Shown: in pieces, positions 1-7,014 of the stretch
Position numbering within the stretch: position 1 is the stretch's first letter
Layout of the letters: each line of letters starts with the position of its first letter
Source of the DNA: a virus
DNA: 32,388 nt
IMG/VR virus record: IMGVR_UViG_3300020473_000084
Span: 1-32,388 of that record
Reading direction: 5' to 3' (one strand)
Position numbers and translations under genes: made by a program
Notes under the pieces: generated by a model
The model's input: the letters and a program-made list of their open reading frames with translations, nothing else
The model's database searches: none
Told to the model about the DNA's origin: nothing

Positions 1-363
1 GTTTTTCCTACAAGTTAATTCTATTGCGGAATCGTCTTGGCCAGTTGTTGTGTCCTGAATTTTTACGCCAATGCTGGCATATCTAATCGTATTTCCTGCA
101 CTGTCATTGCCTTTGAATTGTATTTTACCCAGTCGATCGTTTTTTGCCGGAGACGTGCTATCTCTGGTTAAGGTCATGTGAGGTCCGGGAGCATTACTGT
201 CCGCTTTTGTAACTAATAACAAATTATTTTCACTGGTTGATTTATTTCTTACCACCAGTTTGTGATAAATTTGTTTCTTGTGAAAGTCTGGATCATTACT
301 CGTGATCGGTTTGCCTTCAGGATCGTCATCAGCAACTTTTAAAAGACTATATGTTTTTGCCAT
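1..363 (-). CDS. Virion fibre-like protein, 3' part outside window
   Basis: About 121 residues are visible, starting MAKTYSLLKVADDDPEG; the rest runs off the left edge. The start is well supported by a strong Shine-Dalgarno (AGGAGG) a few bases upstream. The ATG overlaps the stop of the preceding gene in a TAATG arrangement, so it is probably translationally coupled to the large fibre-like gene at 363-5456. Residues around 82-116 (SPAKNDRLGKIQFKGNDSAG, then VKIQDTTTGQDDSAIEL) closely resemble residues 99-144 of that neighbour (SPADADYLGQLKFVGENDAD, then AKIQDASDGTEDGILEF). The two adjacent genes therefore share a module. I infer a virion surface or tail-fibre component. The exact function is unknown. 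Confidence 0.75.
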   Translation of the reverse strand, partial: MAKTYSLLKVADDDPEGKPITSNDPDFHKKQIYHKLVVRNKSTSENNLLLVTKADSNAPGPHMTLTRDSTSPAKNDRLGKIQFKGNDSAGNTIRYASIGVKIQDTTTGQDDSAIELTCRKN

Positions 364-3300
364 TATTCCTCCTTAATGTATTTTTTACCTGTTAATTGTT
401 CGATATCTCTGATCATTTCTTCCATGTTCACCCTTACAGTTTTGCCTGTTTTAGTGTTCCTTGAGAAGTATTCCCATTCACCTTTTTCGTTGTGCGGAGA
501 TATCTTAGTAACGTTACCCGCTTCGTCCTGAACATAAACTTCAGCACTTGCGGATTCGTCTTTGGCGTATATATGAGCACTGTTACTCACAGTTGATGGG
601 TCACCCGATTCGACTGCCATCCTCATAACACCGGTCAATCCAATACCAGTATTTGTTGTTTGAAATTTTTCACTATTATTGAAGTATAAAGTTTGTCCTG
701 AACCAGCATTGGTTTGAATACTAGTTTTAGTACCAGCGGCATTTTGAAAGTATGTTGTGCCTGATCGAATAAAAATACTACCTGTGCCTGCGTCATCGAT
801 ATAACTGTTACTACCATCATGATAAATTTCTAAGTCACCACCTGTACCTAGTTTTAATTTTACATCATCATTGAGTGTAACATCTGCTGTGAATGTTTTT
901 GCACCTGAAATTGTTTGTGCGTTAGTTGTTAACACAGACAACGAAGTTGACGCACCTGCAGGATTACGTAATAGTTGTACCCTGTATCCATTGACAGTGG
1001 TTGATCCACCGCTGGTGCTGGCCGCGGATACTGTGACTGTTGAACCACTTAATGCCGCTGTGAATGTTAATTGATCAGTGGTTTTTGTTGACACTATTGG
1101 ACCTGTTGCTACGTAGGCGTCTGTACCATCAGTAACAACAAACACTTCACTTATTGATGCCGCTGATTCTGAACTGTTGTTTCCAACAAATACATAGTGG
1201 GCACCGTTGTAAGAGTCTGTGCTGAATGTGTCTACTGCTGTTGCGGAACTTGATACAGATACTTGTCCAACTGTTTTTGTGTTATCACTGACAGCGTCTG
1301 ATTCTGAGTCACCCAACAATATTCTATACATTTTTACTGCTGTGTTTGCCTCATTACCCGATGCTCTAAGTCTAACGTTGCCACTGTCAATATCAGCAGT
1401 CAAAGTTAATAATGAATTACTGCCGGTAAAGATATCGTTATAAATTGTTATAAATGCATCTGTGCCGTTATGCACCACTAAACATTCTATATTTGTTAAT
1501 TCGGTTTTGGTTGAATTGTTGGCACTAATATAATATTTTGCACCTCTGTAAGTTGATGCCGACCAACTATCTAAATTTTCAACTGCACTGTCTACGTCTG
1601 AGTTTAAAACAAACGCAGTGTTACCTGATTCCGAAGCCGATGTGTTATCTCCTAAACCTATTCTGAAAAATTTTACAGAGTTTACATCTGCTGTTCCTGT
1701 ACCTCTTAATCTCACAGTTGATCCTGATAAGTCAGCATCAAATGCCACTTGAACATTAGATCCTGATCTCACTATACCGTGAGCACCCACAAACGCACTT
1801 GTATCATTATGCACTAAACTTACCGCCTGTGTGGCAACTTCGTCATTAATTTCATCTCTTGTGACCATTTGATAGAATGCACTGTCAAAAGATGATCTGT
1901 CAAAGGTATCAATATTGACAGCAGAAGTAGAAATACTTGTTGCTTCGCCTGTGGTTGTTCCACTTGCTTCTGTTGCCGTTGCCGTTTTGGCTATGTTTAC
2001 CCAACCCGTTGTGTCATATCTTTCATACGAATCTGTAGATGTGTTGTATCTTATCATACCAGTTGCGGCACTGCTAGGTCGATTGCCTGTGGTACCTTTT
2101 GGCAATGTTAGTGCGCCTGGCTCTAGTTTTAAGTTATTGTGCGTAATATATAAATCGTCTGATGTTTGTTGAGATCCTCTGTAAATGTTTGAAGATTCCA
2201 TTGCCAATCTAGCATAATACACAACATTGTTGGCTGGCGATCCCGCCATCCTTAATCTTGCTTTGCCTCCCGAAACATCTGCTGAGAATGTCGCCAAATC
2301 ATTTCCACCAGTTTCGGTAGAAACTATTGTTTCAGAAATACTTGCACCTGTACCGGCACTATTCACAACAAGGTTTATCTCACTGTTTTGATATTCAGTA
2401 TTATCACTGTTGCTGATATTGACAAAGTATCTTGCAGACTTGAATTTGAAAACATCAAACGAATCTACTGTTGTAACAGCCGAGTCTAAATCTCCAATTT
2501 TTCCATATGTAACATTGTCAAAGGTTCCAAGTATAGTTTTAGAACCTAGTCCTACTCTATATAATAAAGCAGTTGCAGTTGTGTTACTATCAGACAATGC
2601 TGATAATGTTACTGTTGATCCTGATATCGCGGCACTGAAAGTGTGTCTTATTCCGCTAGTGCTTGATACTTTTGCATAATCATTTAGGAAACAATCTGTA
2701 CCATCATGAACCAAACTCATTTCTGATATTTGATATTCACCTGCTGTACTATCTTTTGTTAGTATAATATATTTTACGCCTTGATAATCTGTTTTTGTAA
2801 ATTGATCTAATGTAGTTGCAGTAGAACCAATTGCTGTTGATGCCTTAATGATTTTTGTATTGGTTGCATCTTTTTGTTCGTTGTGGTCTCCAAGTGCAAC
2901 TCTATGACATCTCAAATTCGTGTGTGTGGATACGTTTGTTACTGCTGAAAGTTGAACTTTATTGCTTGATATTGCCGCTGTAAAATCACATATCCTAGTT
3001 GAATCTTCGTTGACATCGTATACTGATATGTAAGGTGTTGAATCATCGTGTATAATACTTACTTTTAGGTGACCAATCATGTTGAGGTCGGTATCTTCGA
3101 TTTCGATATCGTATATTGCACCTCTAAATTCTGCAATATCAAATTCGTCAATAACTTTTGATGTTGTACCTAATTTGAAAAAATTAAATATTTTAGTTGC
3201 ATGGTTATCGGTTCCTGTTCCGCCACCAGAGTCAGCGAACGATACGGTTCCTGCACCGTCTGTCATTAATACTTGCGTGTTACTTCCGTCTGCTGTTGGA

Positions 3301-5456
3301 AGTGTGTAAGCACCGTTGACATTAATTGTTCCTGTTGTTTGAACTCCTGTAGAAATTGTTTTTAATTTTTGTGATCCGTAATGGAATAGTTTTACTTCAC
3401 CTGTTGAACCATCTGCTATAATATAATCCGCTAAACCACCACTGCCGTCGTCGGATCCTATCACAACATCTTTGTTGTCAGCATAAGTTCTGATGTTTAT
3501 ATCACCAGTTGTTTCGTTAACATTAAGATTAGTTCCAGTGTGTTTGATGTTAGCATCTGCACCAGTACCCAATCTTAATTCAACACTATCGTTGAAAGTA
3601 ACATTACCGGTTACTGTTGCTCCATTTATTGTTGGAGATGTTAATGTTTTGTTTGTTAATGTATCAGTAGTTGCCCTACCAACTAATGTGTCAGTAGACG
3701 TAGGTAACGTTATTGTGCCTGTGTTTTTGATTGTTCCAAACTGTGGTGTGTAATTGAAGTTTAATATACCAGTTCCTGTTGCTTCGTAGTTTGTAAATTC
3801 TTTTGAAATGGACATCCTAGCAACATAAATTTCATTATTTGCTGGTGATCCAGCCATTCTCAGCCTTGCTTTACCGCTGGATACATCTGCTGTGAAAGTT
3901 GCTAAATCAAAAGTACCTGTGCCTACACTGGTTTGTGATATTGTTGCATCACTTTTTGCAGAATTTACGTTTAAAGTTATTTCTGCATTTTGATACTGTG
4001 TGTTGTCGCTGTTAGCAACTGATATAAAATATTTTGCAGAAACAAACCTGTACACATCAAAGTCATCGATTGTTGCTACTGCTGAGTCGACATCCTTAAT
4101 TTTTTTGTATAATACGTTGTCGAATGTTCCAATTTTTGTTTTAGATCCCAAATCGATTCTGTATAACAGTGCAGTGGCAGTTGTGCCCATTGCTGTTGTG
4201 CCTGACAAAGTAACAGTTGATCCTGATATTGCGGCACTGAAAGTCATAGGAGCAGTATCTCTCGAACTTACTGTTCCGTATGTGTTATGGAACACAGTTG
4301 TACCGTTGTGGACCAAACTCATTTCTTGAATTGAATAGTCGTCTTGTGTTGTATCTTTAGTTAATATTATGTATTTTGCAGATTGGATATCTGTCTTTGT
4401 AAAATAATCTAGTTCTGTTGCTGTTGATCCTACTGTGCTTGTAGTTTTTATAATTTTTGTGTTTGTATTTGCAACGCTCTCATGATGATCACCTAGTGCA
4501 ACTCTTTGCATTCTCAATGTAACGTTAGTAGATGTATTGTTTGCGGCAGATAATTGCAAATTATTTCCGGAGATCGCCGCTGTGAAGTCTACTATCCTAG
4601 TTGAATCTTCGTTGACATCGTATACCGATATGTAAGGTGTGGTACCGTCATGAACAACAGAAACTTTTAAGTGTCCTGTAAAACTATTTCCTATGTCTTC
4701 TATCGATACATCATAGATAGCACCTCTGTACTCTGTTAGGTCAAATTGATCTACTACTGTTGAACTTGTTGTAAGTTTATAGTAATTTATTTCTTTTACT
4801 GCTGTGTTAGTTCCACCACCACCGCCTGTTGAATCTGCGAATGATAATGTTCCTGATCCGTCTGTTGTTAAAACTTGACCGTTGTTACCGTCAGCACTTG
4901 GATAAGTTAAACTTGATGCTGTTAATGTCCCAGCAACTTCTAAACTTGTACTATTAAGTAATTGAAGTTTATCTGATTTTAATCTAGCAGTAATTGTTTG
5001 CGAGCCTGCTTTTATATTGGCAAATTCTAATATTCCATCCTCAGTGCCATCGCTGGCATCTTGGATTTTTGCAGTCATTTTTGCATACACAGTAGATTGA
5101 TCTGCATCATTTTCACCAACAAATTTTAGTTGTCCTAGATAATCAGCATCAGCCGGACTAGCACTTTGTCTATCCAGTTTAATTACTGGACCTGCTGATG
5201 AACTATCTTCTGTTGTGGTTATTGTGAATGAATTATCTGTTGAAGTGTTTGATATACTCGCAGAAGTAAGTCCAGTAATAGCCGATGCTGTTACTGTTCC
5301 GTTTACGTGTAATGCTGTTGATGGTTCAGAGGTGCCAATACCTACTCGTGAGTTTGTTACATCTAGGTATAACAGGTTTGTTTCAAATGCCAGATCCGTT
5401 CCATTTCGCGTTAAGTTCGCTTTTAGGACCGACCCAGAAATACGACCTATGGCCAT
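363..5456 (-). CDS. Giant modular tail-fibre-like virion protein (1697 aa) with nine copies of a ~110-aa domain
   Basis: Residues 1-50 are the MAIGRISG...LDVTNSRVGIGT N-terminal module shared with the 536-aa and 1049-aa proteins of this window. Residues 217-550, 750-1087 and 1163-1496 each hold three copies of a domain of about 110 residues. Typical landmarks are DxFD..., a GAIYD or AKYYI strand, a VHDGT or VHNGT turn, FTAAISG, and an end near LGDxxE or LGSKT. Blocks 1 and 2 are near-parallel duplicates. Between and after them are fibre linkers common in T4-like phages (LTNKTLTSPTINGATVTG near 600-617; KLGTGGDLEIYHDGSNSYI near 1535-1553). The C-terminus is charged (KGEWEYFSRNTKTGK...MEEMIRDIEQLTGKKYIKEE). 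The start has a Shine-Dalgarno (GAGAGGAG) and a late promoter about 85 nt upstream. I infer a long virion fibre. Receptor binding is plausible but not shown. Confidence 0.8.
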   Translation of the reverse strand: MAIGRISGSVLKANLTRNGTDLAFETNLLYLDVTNSRVGIGTSEPSTALHVNGTVTASAITGLTSASISNTSTDNSFTITTTEDSSSAGPVIKLDRQSASPADADYLGQLKFVGENDADQSTVYAKMTAKIQDASDGTEDGILEFANIKAGSQTITARLKSDKLQLLNSTSLEVAGTLTASSLTYPSADGNNGQVLTTDGSGTLSFADSTGGGGGTNTAVKEINYYKLTTSSTVVDQFDLTEYRGAIYDVSIEDIGNSFTGHLKVSVVHDGTTPYISVYDVNEDSTRIVDFTAAISGNNLQLSAANNTSTNVTLRMQRVALGDHHESVANTNTKIIKTTSTVGSTATELDYFTKTDIQSAKYIILTKDTTQDDYSIQEMSLVHNGTTVFHNTYGTVSSRDTAPMTFSAAISGSTVTLSGTTAMGTTATALLYRIDLGSKTKIGTFDNVLYKKIKDVDSAVATIDDFDVYRFVSAKYFISVANSDNTQYQNAEITLNVNSAKSDATISQTSVGTGTFDLATFTADVSSGKARLRMAGSPANNEIYVARMSISKEFTNYEATGTGILNFNYTPQFGTIKNTGTITLPTSTDTLVGRATTDTLTNKTLTSPTINGATVTGNVTFNDSVELRLGTGADANIKHTGTNLNVNETTGDINIRTYADNKDVVIGSDDGSGGLADYIIADGSTGEVKLFHYGSQKLKTISTGVQTTGTINVNGAYTLPTADGSNTQVLMTDGAGTVSFADSGGGTGTDNHATKIFNFFKLGTTSKVIDEFDIAEFRGAIYDIEIEDTDLNMIGHLKVSIIHDDSTPYISVYDVNEDSTRICDFTAAISSNKVQLSAVTNVSTHTNLRCHRVALGDHNEQKDATNTKIIKASTAIGSTATTLDQFTKTDYQGVKYIILTKDSTAGEYQISEMSLVHDGTDCFLNDYAKVSSTSGIRHTFSAAISGSTVTLSALSDSNTTATALLYRVGLGSKTILGTFDNVTYGKIGDLDSAVTTVDSFDVFKFKSARYFVNISNSDNTEYQNSEINLVVNSAGTGASISETIVSTETGGNDLATFSADVSGGKARLRMAGSPANNVVYYARLAMESSNIYRGSQQTSDDLYITHNNLKLEPGALTLPKGTTGNRPSSAATGMIRYNTSTDSYERYDTTGWVNIAKTATATEASGTTTGEATSISTSAVNIDTFDRSSFDSAFYQMVTRDEINDEVATQAVSLVHNDTSAFVGAHGIVRSGSNVQVAFDADLSGSTVRLRGTGTADVNSVKFFRIGLGDNTSASESGNTAFVLNSDVDSAVENLDSWSASTYRGAKYYISANNSTKTELTNIECLVVHNGTDAFITIYNDIFTGSNSLLTLTADIDSGNVRLRASGNEANTAVKMYRILLGDSESDAVSDNTKTVGQVSVSSSATAVDTFSTDSYNGAHYVFVGNNSSESAASISEVFVVTDGTDAYVATGPIVSTKTTDQLTFTAALSGSTVTVSAASTSGGSTTVNGYRVQLLRNPAGASTSLSVLTTNAQTISGAKTFTADVTLNDDVKLKLGTGGDLEIYHDGSNSYIDDAGTGSIFIRSGTTYFQNAAGTKTSIQTNAGSGQTLYFNNSEKFQTTNTGIGLTGVMRMAVESGDPSTVSNSAHIYAKDESASAEVYVQDEAGNVTKISPHNEKGEWEYFSRNTKTGKTVRVNMEEMIRDIEQLTGKKYIKEE
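969..4808 (-). repeat. Ninefold domain repeat inside the 1697-aa gene, arranged as 3 x 3
   Basis: Three blocks of three domains lie at about 3807-4808, 2196-3209 and 969-1970. The first two blocks match almost end to end: both contain STPYISVYDVNEDSTRI-like or TTPYISVYDVNEDSTRI stretches, KYIILTKD, and GKARLRMAGSPANN at matching positions. The third block is more divergent but keeps the VHN(G/D)T and LGD landmarks. A tenth copy forms the C-terminus of the 536-aa protein (residues about 434-533). Confidence 0.75.
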
Positions 5457-5541
5457 ATTAAGGCTCCTCTCTTACAATAATGTTAGTATGGCAATACACC
5501 ATACACAGCCTGATTACATTGCCGGCTGACCACAGTAATAG

Positions 5542-5549
5542 TATTTATC
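5542..5549 (-). promoter_or_regulatory. T4-type late promoter (GATAAATA) for the 1697-aa gene
   Basis: On the minus strand this reads GATAAATACTATTACTG, a close match to the T4 late consensus TATAAATA. It lies inside the loop of a perfect 10-bp inverted repeat (5531-5540 and 5559-5568, CACAGTAATA and TATTACTGTG) that also spans the stop codon of the upstream 65-aa gene. Confidence 0.6.
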
Positions 5550-5550
5550 G

Positions 5551-5748
5551 CTACCAATTATTACTGTGCTTTTGCGAGATATGACCTAGAATTTTGCCTT
5601 TATTTTTTCCAGTTTTCACGGTGTAACCAGAAGTGCCGTTTCCGTTTATTTCAACAGCGGTTCTGCTGTTGAATAAAACACTTTGCTTTTTCTTATTCTT
5701 CTGAGTTGTGCTGTACTTTTTTAAAGTATAGTGATGTCTATTTGGCAT
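5551..5748 (-). CDS. 65-aa basic protein under glutamine-riboswitch control
   Basis: This is a small Lys/Arg/His-rich protein starting MPNRHHYTLKKYSTTQKNKK and ending in HSNNW. It has no signal peptide or membrane segment. The start is firm: AAGGAGGG lies 4 nt before the ATG. The leader is a recognisable glutamine riboswitch, and a late promoter ends right before it, so this gene is its own transcription unit controlled by glutamine. I do not recognise the family with certainty. The length (65 aa), basic composition and riboswitch suggest a comparison with cyanobacterial glutamine synthetase inactivating factors. A central stretch (KNKKKQSVLFNSRTAVEING) looks loosely like the IF7 segment I recall, but that is from memory and unverified. 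It could equally be one of the unassigned small proteins found downstream of this riboswitch class in marine sequences. Confidence 0.8.
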   Translation of the reverse strand: MPNRHHYTLKKYSTTQKNKKKQSVLFNSRTAVEINGNGTSGYTVKTGKNKGKILGHISQKHSNNW

Positions 5749-5752
5749 TTCA

Positions 5753-5760
5753 CCCTCCTT
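5753..5760 (-). promoter_or_regulatory. Ribosome binding site AAGGAGGG, target of the riboswitch
   Basis: This is a strong Shine-Dalgarno directly before the 65-aa gene. On the minus strand GGGTGAA, which overlaps it, is complementary (one G-U pair) to TTCATCC in the 5' strand of the riboswitch. Ligand-free RNA could therefore mask the site. This is inference from pairing only. Confidence 0.6.
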
Positions 5761-5774
5761 TTTACAGTTAGGTG

Positions 5775-5819
5775 CGTTCCTTCGGCATGGTGCCTACTTC
5801 CGTCCTTTTTGGATGAACG
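5775..5819 (-). promoter_or_regulatory. Glutamine riboswitch (glnA RNA motif)
   Basis: Read on the minus strand, P1 is CGTTC pairing with GAACG at the two ends. Then comes a short P2 (TCC, AAAAA loop, GGA), the conserved core CGGAAGTA, P3 (GGCA-CCA-TGCC), and the conserved GAAG before the 3' strand of P1. Order, spacing and invariant core match the glnA class of glutamine-sensing aptamers known from cyanobacteria and marine metagenomes. A late promoter (5826-5833) would start transcription at about 5820, exactly at the 5' edge of the aptamer. The controlled gene is the 65-aa protein. The 5' arm TTCATCC can alternatively pair with GGGTGAA at the Shine-Dalgarno, which suggests that glutamine switches translation on. 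Confidence 0.9.
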
Positions 5820-5825
5820 AAAAAA

Positions 5826-5833
5826 TATTTAGT
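5826..5833 (-). promoter_or_regulatory. Late promoter (ACTAAATA) for the riboswitch transcript
   Basis: The minus strand reads ACTAAATA, followed by T-rich sequence and then the riboswitch. The same octamer lies 8 nt before the plus-strand gene at 14411. T4 late transcription starts about 6 nt past this element, placing the start at the first bases of the aptamer. Confidence 0.55.
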
Positions 5834-5844
5834 GCTAAAACAAG

Positions 5845-5869
5845 AAAGGGCGACATAAAGCCGCCCTTT
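5845..5869 (-). terminator. Intrinsic terminator after the 341-aa gene
   Basis: AAAGGGCG and CGCCCTTT form the stem. On the minus strand a T-rich stretch (CTTGTTTT) follows. The stem sequence is nearly identical to that of the terminator after the major capsid gene at 18295-18322. Confidence 0.8.
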
Positions 5870-5890
5870 AGAGTATAATTTAAGTTTAAA

Positions 5891-6916
5891 TTAGTTGTTT
5901 GTTCTTACAACTGCGTTTACTAAACCAATTCCCGCATCAGATTTGTTTTCTAATGCTCTACCAATTACGTTAAATGGTGAAATTGTTTCATCAGCCGATG
6001 CCGCTCTTGCTGTTCCTTTGATAGAACTTGTAACTAATCTTTGACCTTTAGTTACTGCACCTGTTACTCTAACTGGAGTTCTTCCTGTCATTGCAACAAA
6101 TGGGTGTGATTCACCTGAACCAGCGCCTGCGTTCATCATGAATGCTGGTTGTGTAGATACTACACCAAACGCATTGTCTGATAAATCTGTTGTTGTTTCA
6201 GTTATTTCTGCAGTACCACCGATAGTTACAACTGCTCCTTCTGCCATAGGTTGATCCGCTTGGAATCTTTCACCTAAGTCGGCGTATAGAGCCGAAGTTG
6301 CTTTGGCGTGTAACACGTTTGCACGTATGTCGACCAAATCATTTCCAGTTGGATTACCTGAGTTGCCTTTTACTCTTCTAAAGGCTGTCCAAGCACCACC
6401 ACTGTTTCCGTAGATTGTTGTGCCGTCATCTGCAAACCTTTCATCCCAAACCCATAAAAGGTTCTGTTCTGTTGCTGTTGAAGTAGCACCTCTGTTTACT
6501 TCAAGTCCAGTTAAATCTGGCATTCCAGCATTAGATGAAATGTTTCTGTTCAATTCAAGAATGTTGTCTTCAATTGACATTGTTGTTGTGTTGATCACTG
6601 TGTTTGTACCGTCGATTGTTAAATCTCCGTGTACTCTAACCCCTGAGTCGGTTACTGTTAGTTCAGCATTACCGTCACAAGTGACAGTTACCGTTCCGTT
6701 CGCCCCTGTGTCAGAGACTGTAACGTTGGTGTTAAGTTGCGAAATACTGTTTTGTGATAAACCCGCTAACGAGTCATCAACGTATTTCTTATTAGAGAAG
6801 TCACCGTCACTCGATGGTGCACCTGTGGCTCCGCCTGTAATAGTATTGGCACTTGCTGATATTACTATATCACCAACTGATATACCATTATGTACTCTAA
6901 AGTTACGTGTTGTCAT
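5891..6916 (-). CDS. Virion structural protein with a conserved fibre C-terminal domain (341 aa)
   Basis: The N-terminal part (VHNGISVGDIVISA) is fibre-like. Residues about 95-160 are the module GDLTIDGTNTVINTTTMSIEDNILELNRN...GLEVNRG...LLWVWDE shared with three other proteins in this window. The C-terminal third (LYADLGERFQADQPMAEGAVV, then AFGVVSTQPAFMMN, HPFVAMTGRTPVRVTGAV, ISPFNVIGRALENK) is a domain that ends many phage fibre-like proteins and resembles Peptidase_G2-type self-cleaving fibre ends. I cannot confirm the catalytic residues. Shine-Dalgarno GGGAG lies about 10 nt upstream of the ATG. It has its own late promoter (6974-6981) and a strong terminator downstream, so it is probably a monocistronic late gene. 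Confidence 0.8.
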   Translation of the reverse strand: MTTRNFRVHNGISVGDIVISASANTITGGATGAPSSDGDFSNKKYVDDSLAGLSQNSISQLNTNVTVSDTGANGTVTVTCDGNAELTVTDSGVRVHGDLTIDGTNTVINTTTMSIEDNILELNRNISSNAGMPDLTGLEVNRGATSTATEQNLLWVWDERFADDGTTIYGNSGGAWTAFRRVKGNSGNPTGNDLVDIRANVLHAKATSALYADLGERFQADQPMAEGAVVTIGGTAEITETTTDLSDNAFGVVSTQPAFMMNAGAGSGESHPFVAMTGRTPVRVTGAVTKGQRLVTSSIKGTARAASADETISPFNVIGRALENKSDAGIGLVNAVVRTNN

Positions 6917-6945
6917 GGTTCCATATCTCCCGCATGATTGTTAAT

Positions 6946-6966
6946 AAAAATAGGACTATTGTCCTA
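6946..6966 (-). terminator. Hairpin plus T-run between the 536-aa and 341-aa genes
   Basis: The minus strand reads TAGGAC-AATA-GTCCTA followed by TTTTT, a compact terminator-like hairpin. It lies downstream of the 536-aa gene, but also just after the late promoter at 6974-6981. For the 341-aa transcript it would therefore be the first 20 or so nucleotides. It could be a terminator for upstream transcripts and a 5' stabilising hairpin for the new one. Confidence 0.55.
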
Positions 6967-6973
6967 GCAGTAA

Positions 6974-6981
6974 TATTTACC
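6974..6981 (-). promoter_or_regulatory. Late promoter (GGTAAATA) for the 341-aa gene
   Basis: The minus strand reads CTAGCGGTAAATATTACTG. It sits between the arms of a short inverted repeat (CTAGC at 6964-6968, GCTAG at 6982-6986). The flanks CAGTAATA and CGCTA recur around the promoter at 5542-5549. Confidence 0.5.
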
Positions 6982-7014
6982 GCTAGAACTGTAATTTTAT
7001 GTGTTATACTATTA

